Origin: Flagellimonas oceani
GTDB lineage: Bacteria; Bacteroidota; Bacteroidia; Flavobacteriales; Flavobacteriaceae
Direction of reading: 5' to 3'
NCBI RefSeq assembly: GCF_011068285.1
Contig: NZ_CP049616.1
Span: 2,832,501 to 2,896,500, forward strand
DNA length: 64,000 nt
Of the stretch, positions 9,001 to 18,418 are shown one piece after another. A program made the position numbers and the translations under genes. The notes under the pieces were generated by a model. It ran no database searches and had not been told where the DNA came from. It saw nothing but the letters and a program-made list of their open reading frames with translations. Position 1 is the stretch's first letter, and each line of letters opens with the position of its first letter.

Positions 9001-10344
9001 TCAACTTTTAAAGTATTCGACTTTTGGTTTTACCTGGTCTTTGTCAATCAAAATGGATTGTATGGCTATGATTTCCGTAATTGACTTGGAAACTCCTCCC
9101 CCAGCGGCAGGTCCATTGGTATAGAGCGTTTCCACTTCATTGACCAATTCTAAGGCTTCTTCCCTGTCTTTTGTTTTGGCGGCCACGCGCAACCGTATTT
9201 CTTGAGGGTTGATATCCGATACATCTTCTTTAAAAAGACTATTGACCCCAATAAGGTCGAAAAGGATATCCTCCACCAATAGATTCTTGGTTTGAAGTCG
9301 TTCCTTGATAATTTCAATGGCCAAGTTGCCCCTCTCCAATGCATAGCTCCCGCCATAACTTATTTGTGCATCGGCCATGTAACCATCATGATATCCCACC
9401 GATACTTTTAACTTTCCGGTCAATGCCTTTCCAGAAGCTCCGTAAACTTCAACCTTGTCATTTTCTATTTCCTTAAAATGGATATTGGAAAAATCGGCTA
9501 CCACATTCGGGGTCAAATATGCTGATGGATCATGCACTTCGTACAATAATTGTTCTTTGCAGGTCGCCGCATTGACCATGCCTCCCGAATCCTTTAATTT
9601 GGTAATGTGGAAAGAACCATCACTGCCTATTTCCGCAATGGGAAATCCGAGGTTACCCAAATTGGGCACCTGTTTTTTTACCCCATCGGCGAAGTAGCCA
9701 CCGCATACTTGGCCGGCACATTCCATTAAATGACCTAAAGCTGTTCCCTTTCCCAAGAGTGGGTAATCTTCCATTGACCATCCAAACTCATGTACGAGGG
9801 GAGCCAAAAACAAAGATGGGTCTGCCACTCTACCTGTCAAAATAATATCGGCTCCATCTTCCAATGCCATTAAAATCCCTTCCACGCCTAAATAAGCATT
9901 TGCGGAAATGATTTCATCCCCTAAAACCGATAAGGAATCGCCACTTTCCAAAAATTTATTTGCACTAAAGTCGAGCATCGATATAACATCATCACCGAAA
10001 ACGGCCGCTATTTTTAAATCGGCCAGCCCAAGTTCCCGTCCAACTTCAGCTGTTTTTTTAGCGGCAGCAATAGGATTCGCGGCACCCATATTGCTTATGA
10101 GTTTCACTTTATTTGAAACGCAATGAGGCAAGCAGGCCTTCATTCGCTCTTCCAAAAAGGGGTCATATCCCAGCTCCGGGTTCTGCATTTTCTGTAATTG
10201 CGCCAGAGCAATGGTCCGCTCTGCGAGACATTCGAATATGATATAATCCAAATCACCCTCTTTTATCAGGTCCACAGCAGGTTCTATTCGGTCACCCGAA
10301 TACCCTGCTCCCGACCCAATGCGAATTGTTTTTTCTGGCATCAT
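9001..10344 (-). CDS. AtuA family protein (DUF1446, acyclic terpene utilisation-like)
   Basis: A 447-residue cytoplasmic protein. The N-terminus has IRIGSGAGYSGDRIEPAVDL. Further family stretches are LAERTIALAQLQK, ISNMGAANPIAAA, GADIILTGRVADPSLFLAPL and HLMECAGQVCGGYFADG. AtuA was named from acyclic terpene degradation, but homologues are widespread and mostly uncharacterised. The gene sits between a CitMHS carrier (two to five bases upstream) and the AtuA-like small subunit (three bases downstream), so the substrate is probably a hydroxy- or dicarboxylic acid taken up by that carrier and released by the operon's esterases. That is inference. The ATG at 10344 is preferred over the TTG one codon upstream. 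Confidence 0.88.
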   Translation of the reverse strand: MMPEKTIRIGSGAGYSGDRIEPAVDLIKEGDLDYIIFECLAERTIALAQLQKMQNPELGYDPFLEERMKACLPHCVSNKVKLISNMGAANPIAAAKKTAEVGRELGLADLKIAAVFGDDVISMLDFSANKFLESGDSLSVLGDEIISANAYLGVEGILMALEDGADIILTGRVADPSLFLAPLVHEFGWSMEDYPLLGKGTALGHLMECAGQVCGGYFADGVKKQVPNLGNLGFPIAEIGSDGSFHITKLKDSGGMVNAATCKEQLLYEVHDPSAYLTPNVVADFSNIHFKEIENDKVEVYGASGKALTGKLKVSVGYHDGYMADAQISYGGSYALERGNLAIEIIKERLQTKNLLVEDILFDLIGVNSLFKEDVSDINPQEIRLRVAAKTKDREEALELVNEVETLYTNGPAAGGGVSKSITEIIAIQSILIDKDQVKPKVEYFKS

Positions 10345-10349
10345 CAATT

Positions 10350-11651
10350 TTATATTGGAATGGTTCCTGTCAATATAGATACAATGGTCATAACGATGGT
10401 CGTACCAAAAGCATATTTAAAAGTAAACCGCTGGTGTTCCGCCAAATCCACTTTTGCCAAGCCAATGAGCAAAAATGTGGTAGCTGTCAATGGGCTTAAT
10501 GGGAACCCTGTGGTCATTTGTCCCAAAATAGCGGCCTGTCCTACACTAATGGGTTCCACACCAAACTGTCCGGCAGCTTCCGATAGCACGGGCAGAAATC
10601 CAAAATAGAAGGAATCCGGGTCAAAAACAAAGCTCAAGGGCATGCTGGTGACCGCCATGATGACCGGAATCTGTTTTCCAGCACTGGCAGGAATGACGTC
10701 CGCGGTTGCACTTGCCATTTCAGCGATCATACCCGATTCTGTCATGATACCGGTAAAGACACCCGCAGCCAATAAGATACTTGCCATCAGCAATGAGGCT
10801 TTGGCGTGGGAATCTATTCGGGAGGCTTGATCCTTAAGGTCAGGGTAGTTTACCATAAGGGCAATGATGGTACCAAGCATAAATAGCAACGCTGGCGCGA
10901 CCATACCCATGATCAGAAAAACAATTACCGTAATAGTCAATATGACATTGAACCAGAACAATCGAGGTCTTCTAAGAAGTTCTTCCTCTTCTGTTATTTT
11001 TCTCGAATAACTCTTCCCTCCATCTTCCATGGAATCCAATTGAAGTCGTTTGGCTTCCTTGGAGCCCAAATACCATGCGATGACCAAAACGAACAATATC
11101 CCGAACAATTGCGGAATCATAACAGGAGTGTACAATTTCGTTATTTCGACCTGTAGTGCTGTAGCTGCACGGATGGTAGGGCCTCCCCAAGGTACCAAAT
11201 TCATCGTACCCGCTCCGAGGGCAACCACACAGGCCAGCACTCTTTTATCCATTTTGAGCTCCTCAAAAAGGGGCAACATAGCTGGAATGGCAATGAGAAA
11301 GGTAACCGCCCCGGAACCATCCAAATGCACAATCATGGACAGGATAGCCGTACCTATGGTAATTTTAACCGGATTGCGTCCCACCAATTTAAGAATGGTA
11401 TTGATGATGGGATCGAACATGCCTGCGTCCGTCAATACACCAAAAAACAATATGGCGAAAACGAACATGGCTACCACGGGCGCAATGTTTTTGATGCCCT
11501 CTATCGCAAAATCAGCGGTATCCAGACCGAAGCCTGCAATCAAGGAGCCAACAATGGGCACAACAATCAAAGCGGAAAGGGCACTTACCTTTTTGGAAAG
11601 GATAAGTGCCAGCAGTACCACTGTTATTGCTATGCCCGCAAAAAGTATCAA
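10350..11651 (-). CDS. CitMHS-family carboxylate symporter
   Basis: A 433-residue inner-membrane carrier with about 11-12 hydrophobic segments and short loops. Family stretches include FFGVLTDAGMFDP, MIVHLDGSGAVTFLIAIPAM, GTMNLVPWGGPT and FDPDSFYFG. The family moves citrate, alone or as a metal complex, with protons, and related carboxylates. It begins with TTG at 11651, overlapping the TGA of the preceding carboxylesterase gene, so translation is probably coupled. Its place between a secreted esterase and the AtuA pair argues for import of the acid freed by that esterase. Confidence 0.9.
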   Translation of the reverse strand: MILFAGIAITVVLLALILSKKVSALSALIVVPIVGSLIAGFGLDTADFAIEGIKNIAPVVAMFVFAILFFGVLTDAGMFDPIINTILKLVGRNPVKITIGTAILSMIVHLDGSGAVTFLIAIPAMLPLFEELKMDKRVLACVVALGAGTMNLVPWGGPTIRAATALQVEITKLYTPVMIPQLFGILFVLVIAWYLGSKEAKRLQLDSMEDGGKSYSRKITEEEELLRRPRLFWFNVILTITVIVFLIMGMVAPALLFMLGTIIALMVNYPDLKDQASRIDSHAKASLLMASILLAAGVFTGIMTESGMIAEMASATADVIPASAGKQIPVIMAVTSMPLSFVFDPDSFYFGFLPVLSEAAGQFGVEPISVGQAAILGQMTTGFPLSPLTATTFLLIGLAKVDLAEHQRFTFKYAFGTTIVMTIVSILTGTIPI

Positions 11652-13276
11652 TTCTTATAGACTTTGTCCAAAAAGTTATAACGCGCATCATTCCCAGCCT
11701 TGGAAGATCCACTTTTTGTATCGATGACCATTACCGGAGGATCACTTTCATTGGGTTTGGCAGCATCCCAGTTGGGAACTTCATCGCTATTGGGATTTCC
11801 AGTTTTAATGAAATTGGCAAAAAACTCCTGCATGGTTTTGGATGCTTTATAATCATCGGCGGTCCAGGCATAATCATCCACAAGATGCAAATTGCCCATG
11901 GCATATTCTATTTCTGCAGCATGTGGTGCCCCGATCGCTTTGGGCATTTGTGGTGCATTGGAATCCCGTTCCACGGTCCCGCCCGCTAATCCCGAGACCA
12001 AGTTTTGATCGCGCAAAGGCGGACGTATCTTACTGTACAGATAACGGTAAACGGGTTGGTCCGAGTTTTTACGGTGTAAATCGAACCATTTCCAAGTACT
12101 GTACGCAATAAAATTATCCGATGCCAAATTGGTCGCTGCCCATTCCACTTCCGTGGGCGTACCATGGGGATAGAGCTCCAAAACCTCCTCATATTTTTTA
12201 GGATAATTTTGCTTTACCTTTTCTACGAATGCCTCTTTGGTAATCGGGCCCTGCGTAAATGCCATACCTGGTATTTCCGCAGAATTCCAACCTACCAATA
12301 ACGGTACCTGAGCTTGCTGTTTTGAAGCAAATATTTCAGGCAGTGTTTTGGGCAAAAGATAGCCATCAACGACCATGGGAAAACCAAATCTTTGTGTGGC
12401 ATTGTATTTTTCATAAATTTCTCTTGTGCTCAGTTTTCGTAATGCGGCTATATTTTTTACACCGATGCTTTCAAGAAATTGTACGCCTTGTTTCTCTGCC
12501 TCTTCCAAGGAAACGGGTGCCATGGTGGGCGAAATTGCAGCTCCACTTTCCCCAATCGCTCCTGCAATAAGGTCTTTTGATAGAGGAGATGCCATTTGGA
12601 CACTGACCCCTATGGAACCAGCAGATTCCCCTGCAATGGTTACTTGGTCCGGGTTTCCTCCGAAAGCGGCAATATTGTCCCGTACCCACTGAAGGGCCAT
12701 GTTCTGATCTAACTGCCCATAATTTCCGGAGGCTTTATATGGAGCTTCCGCTGTCAACTCTGGATGCGCCAAATTTCCAAAAACGTTCAGACGATAGTTG
12801 GTGGTCACTACCACTATACCTTTTTTGGCCATACTCTCACCGTCGTAACGGTATTCAGAGGCATCGCCTGCCACATTGCCCCCGCCGTAAAAATAGACCA
12901 ATACGGGAAGGTCCTTTTCATTATGTTTTGCCGGTGTCCATACATTAAGATATAGACAGTCCTCGCTCAACCCGTTGGACCGTGATTTCATGTCGCCGAA
13001 CACCATGGCCTGTACCGGGCGTGGCCCAAATTCTTTAGTTTCCTTGATGCCGTTCCAGTCATCCAAGGGCTGTGGAGCTTTCCATCGCAGTTCGCCCACA
13101 GGAGGTTTAGCAAAGGGAATACCAAAATACTTTTGGATGCCGGAATGGGTGTCATAGAGTCCCTCGATGGTTCCGTTCTTTAGGTCGACCTGAACAGGAA
13201 AAGCATTATTGTCCTGCGCTATTACCGAAAGACCAAACCCCAATAGAACCAGAAAGTTTGTCGTTAATTTTTTCAT
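11648..13276 (-). CDS. secreted type-B carboxylesterase (PF00135)
   Basis: A 542-residue serine esterase with a signal peptide ending near VIAQ. It has the type-B signature SEDCLYLNVWTP at about 104-115, the oxyanion loop YGGGNVAGD at about 129-137, the nucleophile S218 in GESAGS, a probable acid near WNSAEIPG and the catalytic histidine near GAPHAAEIEY. It hydrolyses carboxylic esters in the periplasm or outside. It is the first gene of a five-gene operon whose promoter region, shared with the divergent NUDIX regulator, contains a palindrome. The pairing with CitMHS suggests the product is an organic acid. Confidence 0.93.
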   Translation of the reverse strand: MKKLTTNFLVLLGFGLSVIAQDNNAFPVQVDLKNGTIEGLYDTHSGIQKYFGIPFAKPPVGELRWKAPQPLDDWNGIKETKEFGPRPVQAMVFGDMKSRSNGLSEDCLYLNVWTPAKHNEKDLPVLVYFYGGGNVAGDASEYRYDGESMAKKGIVVVTTNYRLNVFGNLAHPELTAEAPYKASGNYGQLDQNMALQWVRDNIAAFGGNPDQVTIAGESAGSIGVSVQMASPLSKDLIAGAIGESGAAISPTMAPVSLEEAEKQGVQFLESIGVKNIAALRKLSTREIYEKYNATQRFGFPMVVDGYLLPKTLPEIFASKQQAQVPLLVGWNSAEIPGMAFTQGPITKEAFVEKVKQNYPKKYEEVLELYPHGTPTEVEWAATNLASDNFIAYSTWKWFDLHRKNSDQPVYRYLYSKIRPPLRDQNLVSGLAGGTVERDSNAPQMPKAIGAPHAAEIEYAMGNLHLVDDYAWTADDYKASKTMQEFFANFIKTGNPNSDEVPNWDAAKPNESDPPVMVIDTKSGSSKAGNDARYNFLDKVYKN

Positions 13277-13292
13277 TGTGCTTTTGAATATT

Positions 13293-13321
13293 TATTATTG
13301 TAACAATATGTAACAATAATA
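13293..13321. promoter_or_regulatory. 29-bp palindrome in divergent promoter region, probable NUDIX-regulator operator
   Basis: TATTATTGT and ACAATAATA form outer arms around an 11-base centre, and the word TAACAATA occurs twice inside. It lies in the 91 bases between the carboxylesterase start and the divergent regulator start, the expected place for an operator controlling both. The DNA site of this regulator group is not known to me, so the assignment rests on position and symmetry. Confidence 0.5.
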
Positions 13322-13367
13322 CTTTGTTTTTACGACTTTTCATGCTTTATTTACCAAAAATTCTATT

Positions 13368-14099
13368 TTGAAAACCAGTAAGCAATCGCAAAACCTTAAT
13401 AAGGAAGAGTATCTTTCCCATATCGCATTTGATTCGGTCATATTCGGTTTCAATGGAAAAGATTTAAAAATACTGGTATTGGAGTACCATAACACCGAGC
13501 TATTTGCATTGCCTGGAGGTTTTGTGCGTCGAAATGAAAGTTTGAAAGATGCGGTTACCAAAGGTGTGGTACAGCGTACGGGAATCAATAACCTTTACTT
13601 GGAGCAGTTCCATACTTTTGGAGGGCTCGATAGATTTGATTCCGAAGCCATGGAGCGAATATTGAAAATGAACGGGGTGGACCCTAAGGCCAATGAATGG
13701 CTATTGGACCGATTTATATCCATCGCCTACTATGCGCTGATCAATTTTGAAGCAGTTAATCCAGTTCCAGATGCGTTGGCAGATAGCATTGATTGGTATT
13801 CTTTGGATGAACTCCCCCCTTTAATGATGGATCATAATGAAATTGTACAAAACGCATTGGATACCCTGCGTGCAAATCTTGACAGAAAATTATTGGGTAT
13901 GAACTTATTGCCCGAAAAATTCACGATGAAAGAACTGCAAAATGTCTATGAAAAAATCATGGGCGAACCGCTCAATCGCATAGCTTTCCAAAGAAAAATG
14001 TTGGCGACAAACGCCTTGATCCGTCTTGAAAAAAGGTTTACGGGAGGTGCGCACAGGGCTCCCTACCTGTATAGTTTCAAAAACACAGAACGACAATAA
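13368..14099 (+). CDS. NUDIX-fold transcriptional regulator (NrtR/AraR type)
   Basis: A 243-residue regulator with an N-terminal NUDIX fold and a C-terminal winged helix. The NUDIX box region (about 48-70, GGFVRRNESLKDA then VVQRTGI) lacks the REXXEE catalytic residues, so it is a ligand sensor and not a hydrolase, as in NrtR and the Bacteroides arabinose regulator AraR. The winged helix covers about 180-240 (LLPEKFTMKELQNVYEKIMG). The frame starts with TTG at 13368; the nearby ATG at 13342 is in another frame and soon stops. It is divergent from the esterase/CitMHS/AtuA operon, its likely target. The paralogue at 61999 faces the arabinose operon. Confidence 0.88.
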   Translation: MKTSKQSQNLNKEEYLSHIAFDSVIFGFNGKDLKILVLEYHNTELFALPGGFVRRNESLKDAVTKGVVQRTGINNLYLEQFHTFGGLDRFDSEAMERILKMNGVDPKANEWLLDRFISIAYYALINFEAVNPVPDALADSIDWYSLDELPPLMMDHNEIVQNALDTLRANLDRKLLGMNLLPEKFTMKELQNVYEKIMGEPLNRIAFQRKMLATNALIRLEKRFTGGAHRAPYLYSFKNTERQ

Positions 14100-14175
14100 A
14101 GGCCCAAGACAAGCTATAGGCCCAACATTCATAACAAAAAAAGCGATACATAAATCGACTTAAGGTCGATAAAAC

Positions 14176-14207
14176 AAAAACCAGGAAATAAATATTTCCT
14201 GGTTTTT
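14176..14207 (+). terminator. rho-independent terminator of the NUDIX regulator
   Basis: AAAAACCAGGAAATA pairs with TATTTCCTGGTTTTT and ends in T, 77 bases after the regulator's stop. A smaller stem ATCGAC/GTCGAT lies just upstream at 14154-14170. The symmetric A/T flanks make it potentially bidirectional. Confidence 0.8.
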
Positions 14208-14853
14208 AATTAATCATTTTTAGTTTATTATAATAAACAAATACACACATAAATGGTTAAAATGTTTAATATAGAAGTCATCACTAATCTTCTCAATGGA
14301 GATACATTTCCCTATTTATATTCCAAATACCACGACATAACTGGGAACGCTGGTCATAGTATACCACCTCAGCCAGAAAAAATCGAGCATAGATAAGGTA
14401 TTGTATAATATCCGGGTTGGAAACCAAACCAATATGACAAAATTGGTCATTTCAAATAAAATACCTCCTTTGTCCTTTTTTTAAACTGTTCAAATGGACA
14501 TCCATTTTGTTTAGTTTGATAAACACAATTAGCTTTTTATTGTATACCACAGTAAACAAATATGATTAATCTGGTTAGTGATTCGAAACTGCAACTCGGT
14601 TCCCTTTTCGACTTACCAATTGCTATGGCGAATCCTCAGTATTCTTTGGAGTTTTTATTCAAAAATCAGCATAATCGTGTTTGTCCAATAATTTAAACAA
14701 TTGTATTTCAACGAATTAATATCAATTTAATGAAAAGTGACCTATTCGGCGAGCATAAAATTTCGGAAAGCTTGAAACCCTTTATGTATTGGGATTTTTA
14801 GAGGTAGGTTCCAGTCCTCCGGATTCACTAAAAACACATCAGAAACAAAAAAA
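14208..14853. other. non-coding AT-rich region with IS-end-like relic
   Basis: There is no credible gene on either strand. It contains the second IS-end-like repeat at 14344-14390 and another GTATACCAC word at 14542-14550. The rest shows no structure I can name. It separates the NUDIX-controlled module from the mannan locus. Confidence 0.5.
14344..14390 (+). repeat. IS-end-like degenerate repeat, copy 2
   Basis: Matches 7221-7266 in the same orientation, sharing GTATACCAC, GCC.GA and AAAATCGAGCAT. The pair brackets the esterase/CitMHS/AtuA operon plus its regulator, about 7.1 kb apart. Confidence 0.5.
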
Positions 14854-14874
14854 CAGGCTCCCTTAAGGAGCCTG
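14854..14874 (-). terminator. rho-independent terminator of the mannan operon
   Basis: CAGGCTCC and GGAGCCTG pair around a 5-base loop, and on the minus strand the stem is followed by a run of T. It lies 40 bases after the stop of the last mannan-locus gene. The same stem-loop with almost the same flanks recurs at 34296-34316. Confidence 0.88.
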
Positions 14875-14914
14875 CATTAACTAAACTACTGAATCAAATT
14901 AATTAAACTAAACT

Positions 14915-17266
14915 TTAATCGAACCAATCCTGATTAGGCTCAGGCCCCAATTGGTACTCTAACTTGGCACCATTTTTAAGTACCTCTAGCCCTATTTGAT
15001 TGGTATGACTTTCTTTTCCGTTCACTTTTAGGGATTGTATATAATGATTTTCCGGAAGGTTATCCTTGGTCTCTATGGTAATGGTACTGCCCCAACCTGA
15101 CTTGATTTCAATTTTATCGAACAATGGGCTCGTCAATTGAAATTTTGGGTCTATATCCGTCAATCCTTTTACATCAAACAATCCTATGGCAGCCATATTG
15201 TACCATGCTCCCAACTGTCCTTGGTCCTCATCCTGACCGTAACCATATCCGTGGATGGGTTCCACACCATAAAAGCCGTCACAAATCTCGCGCACCCATT
15301 TTTGGGTAAGCCAAGGTTTGTCCGTAAAATTAAAGAGGTAAGCAATGTGAAGATTGGGTTGGTTCCCTTGATTGTACAAATAGTTCAACCCAGCGAAAGC
15401 GTCAATCTGCTCACCTCCAAACTTCGTTTTTTCGGATACGGTGAAAATGGAATCCAGTCGTTTTACAAATTTTTCCTCTCCCATCTTATTTACAAGTTCC
15501 TTGGGTTGATGTGGCACATAGAAGGTATATTGCCAGGCATTTCCTTCTTGGTAGCCAATCCAAGGAGCAAAGGGGTCAAAATCATCCAAATAGTTGCCTG
15601 ATGAGTCTTTTGGTCTTATGAAATCGGTCTGTTCATCGTATAGATTCTTCCAGTTTTCTGAAAGCTTCATCAATTCCTCATATTCCTTTTGTTTTCCCAA
15701 TGCCTTTGCAAACTGTGCCACGGCATAGGAGCTAAAACAGTATTCAAGGGTGTGCGACACGGAAAAGCCAGAACCTTCGGGTGTGGTTTCCATTCCCGGG
15801 ATATAGTCGATGTAGCCATTTTCAACGAAGCCCTTTAAATCCGTTTTACCGGCTCCTTCAATCCTATCTTTATAGCGCACCTCATTCTCATAAGCTGCCT
15901 TAAATGCCAGTTCCACATCATAATCGCGTATACCTGCCTGATAGGCGGAAGCTATCATTAAACTCACAAAATTGGTTCCCACACCGGACACAAAACGGGA
16001 ATTGGCCAGCCCATCTCCCATCCAACCGGAGTTTTTATATACGGCGAGATGCGTCTGCACCAAATCGTTGTAATACTCGGGCCATGCAAGCGTCCATAAT
16101 TGCGTGAGGTTCCAAAAAGCCCCCCAAATGGCATCGGTATTGTAAAAGTTGAATTCCGGATTTCCGTTTTCATCCAAAGGAATTTGGCCAATACTTCCAT
16201 CATTTTCTGGAAACTGCCCGTTCACATCATTGGCCAATCCCCTGCCCAACAAGGCGTGAAACAATCCTGTATAGAATTTTGTCTTGTTTACTGTTGAAGT
16301 ATCGGTAACCCGAATTTTTGATAGTTCATCCTCCCAGGTCTGGGTAGCTGTTGAAAGTGCTTCATCAAATGTCAAATTCTCTGCTTCTGCCTTAAGGTTT
16401 TCCAGAGCATTCTCGGCAGAAATATAGGAAAAGCCAGCTTTAATCTCAACAGCTTCATTTTCTTCCGTTTTGAAGCGCAGATATATTCCAGCACCTTCTC
16501 CTTTTTGCTTGAACACATCCTTAAATTGCTCATCATTGACAAATGTTCCAGCCTCTTCGGGTTTCTTGTTTATCTCGCCTGCAACAAACATTTTTACCTC
16601 GGCACCTTGCTGATACTTTTGCACATATTTGGGATAGGTTGTTACCCATCCTGCAAATGTTTGATCTTCTGGATTGTACTCAACCTCGGCATCCTTTACA
16701 TCGCCACTTTCACCCAATTCGTTGCCAATATCCAGAATCACGTAGGCATTGTCGGTTTTGGGAAATGAGTATTTATGAAAGCCTACTCGCTTTGTTGCCG
16801 TAAGTTCTGCCGTTACATCGTAATCCTTGAGTTTTACTTTGTAATACCCTGGACGTGCAATTTCATCTTTCCTATCAAAACTGGAGCGGTATCCCGTTTC
16901 AGGCTTTTCCATATCTCCTGGAACCGTTTTTAAGTCTCCGGTCATTGCCGCAAACAAAAAACCTCCAATTTGAAACTCGTGCAGGTTGGCAAATCCTTCA
17001 ATGGTATTGTCCCTGGAATCATAGCCCGTGGCTTCCCAACCCTGCTCGTTGCCAAGACTTCCATTGGTGGAAGGGCCCAATTTTGCCATACCGAAGGGCA
17101 TGGACGCAGGCGTATAGAAGAACCATCGGCTATGGGCGGTACCAATATTGGGATCCACATAGGTTATCGGGGAACTTTCTGCAATATCCTTTACTTTTTC
17201 AGCTTTTTTGGAAGTTTCGCAGGAAACCAGCAAAATGGCACAGGCAATCAAAAATCTATAAATCAT
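14915..17266 (-). CDS. GH92 alpha-mannosidase, lipoprotein (copy 1)
   Basis: A 783-residue glycoside hydrolase family 92 enzyme, the calcium-dependent exo-alpha-mannosidases that trim side chains of mannan or N-glycans. The N-terminus is a lipoprotein signal with the lipobox Cys in LLVSCET. Family features are YVDPNIGTAHSRWFFYTPAS at the start, a TDAIWGAFWNLTQLWTLAWP stretch, QPNLHIAYLFNFTDKPW and GQDEDQGQLGAWYNMAAIGLF. The early loop reads GFANLHEFQIGGF where many GH92 enzymes have a GFSH-type motif, so its linkage specificity may differ from copy 2 at 31942. It is the last gene of the operon that begins with the isomerase at 28400, one base from the MFS gene. Confidence 0.93.
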   Translation of the reverse strand: MIYRFLIACAILLVSCETSKKAEKVKDIAESSPITYVDPNIGTAHSRWFFYTPASMPFGMAKLGPSTNGSLGNEQGWEATGYDSRDNTIEGFANLHEFQIGGFLFAAMTGDLKTVPGDMEKPETGYRSSFDRKDEIARPGYYKVKLKDYDVTAELTATKRVGFHKYSFPKTDNAYVILDIGNELGESGDVKDAEVEYNPEDQTFAGWVTTYPKYVQKYQQGAEVKMFVAGEINKKPEEAGTFVNDEQFKDVFKQKGEGAGIYLRFKTEENEAVEIKAGFSYISAENALENLKAEAENLTFDEALSTATQTWEDELSKIRVTDTSTVNKTKFYTGLFHALLGRGLANDVNGQFPENDGSIGQIPLDENGNPEFNFYNTDAIWGAFWNLTQLWTLAWPEYYNDLVQTHLAVYKNSGWMGDGLANSRFVSGVGTNFVSLMIASAYQAGIRDYDVELAFKAAYENEVRYKDRIEGAGKTDLKGFVENGYIDYIPGMETTPEGSGFSVSHTLEYCFSSYAVAQFAKALGKQKEYEELMKLSENWKNLYDEQTDFIRPKDSSGNYLDDFDPFAPWIGYQEGNAWQYTFYVPHQPKELVNKMGEEKFVKRLDSIFTVSEKTKFGGEQIDAFAGLNYLYNQGNQPNLHIAYLFNFTDKPWLTQKWVREICDGFYGVEPIHGYGYGQDEDQGQLGAWYNMAAIGLFDVKGLTDIDPKFQLTSPLFDKIEIKSGWGSTITIETKDNLPENHYIQSLKVNGKESHTNQIGLEVLKNGAKLEYQLGPEPNQDWFD

Positions 17267-18418
17267 TTAACCTCTTTTTTTAATAATATAATAAGTAACA
17301 AAAACATATAGTGCTGATAACAGGAGCACTACAAAACTCCATTGGACACCAAACGATTTATTGACCAACCCCATGACCGGCGGTATGACCGCTCCTCCCA
17401 CAACTGCCATGATCATGAGTCCGGAGATTTCGTTGGCACGTTCGGGCATCTTGTTTACCGTTAGGGAGAAAATCAATGGGAAAAGATTCCCAGAGCTTAA
17501 ACCTATCAGAAATATCAACACTTGCGCCATTAAGGTCGATGTAGAAAAAATCAGCACAACAAGCAGTAAAATGGTCAGCAATGACGACCAGTACAGAAAC
17601 TTAAGGTTATCAATTTTTGAGAATAGCAGAGCACCCAAGAAACGGGTGATCATCAGCGCCGTAAAATATACGCTGATTCCGAGTGAGGCTTGTTCAAGAC
17701 TTATCCCAAATTGTGAGATTAGCAGGTTTTGAATGTTGGTGTTCATACCTACATCGAGCCCAACGATCAAAAAAATGGCGAGCACCATGGCGGCAATAAA
17801 TGGATTTTTCAATAATTTGAGTGCCGAACCAAACGTGGCTCTTTCTTCCGAAGATGATTCTTCAACCGGGGTAAACATCAACCAAAGCCCAGCAATTGAA
17901 GAGGTAATCCCATACACTAGAAACACCAGTTTCCAATCGCCATACCGGGATACAGCAAAGGTCACGATCAGTGGGCCGACCAGTGAACTTATGGCCTTTA
18001 TAAATTGTGACAGGCTCATAAAACTGGAAAACCTATCCTTGGCAACAACATCTTGCAACAGCGGGTTCGAGGAAACCTGAATTATGGTGTTCCCTATGCC
18101 CAATAGCACAAAACAGGCCAATAAAATGCCATATGAATAATGGATAAAAGGCAAAAACATCCCCACAGTTGTAAAGAGAATACCAAAAAGCAGCACTTTA
18201 CGCTTTCCTAGATTGTGCTGTAGTACCCCTACAGGTATTGACAGGAAAAAAAACCAGACAAAGACCATGGAAGGGATAAGCTGCGCCATTTCCGGCGATA
18301 GGCCAAAATCACGTCTGGCAAAGCCAGTGGATACCCCTACAATGTCCACAAACCCCATGACGATGTAACACAACAACACGGGAAGGACTACCTTAAAATT
18401 CATTTTTTCACGCTTCAT
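17267..18418 (-). CDS. MFS sugar transporter, FucP-like
   Basis: A 383-residue inner-membrane carrier with about 12 hydrophobic segments. YIVMGFVDIVGVSTGFARRD, LGIGNTIIQVSSNPLLQDVV and LIGLSSGNLFPLIFSL resemble the fucose-permease branch that imports monosaccharides with protons. Its start overlaps the stop of the ROK kinase gene by one base (TAATG), and GH92 follows directly, so it is translationally coupled within the mannan operon. Mannose is the likely substrate by context. The fold does not show this on its own. Confidence 0.88.
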   Translation of the reverse strand: MKREKMNFKVVLPVLLCYIVMGFVDIVGVSTGFARRDFGLSPEMAQLIPSMVFVWFFFLSIPVGVLQHNLGKRKVLLFGILFTTVGMFLPFIHYSYGILLACFVLLGIGNTIIQVSSNPLLQDVVAKDRFSSFMSLSQFIKAISSLVGPLIVTFAVSRYGDWKLVFLVYGITSSIAGLWLMFTPVEESSSEERATFGSALKLLKNPFIAAMVLAIFLIVGLDVGMNTNIQNLLISQFGISLEQASLGISVYFTALMITRFLGALLFSKIDNLKFLYWSSLLTILLLVVLIFSTSTLMAQVLIFLIGLSSGNLFPLIFSLTVNKMPERANEISGLMIMAVVGGAVIPPVMGLVNKSFGVQWSFVVLLLSALYVFVTYYIIKKRG

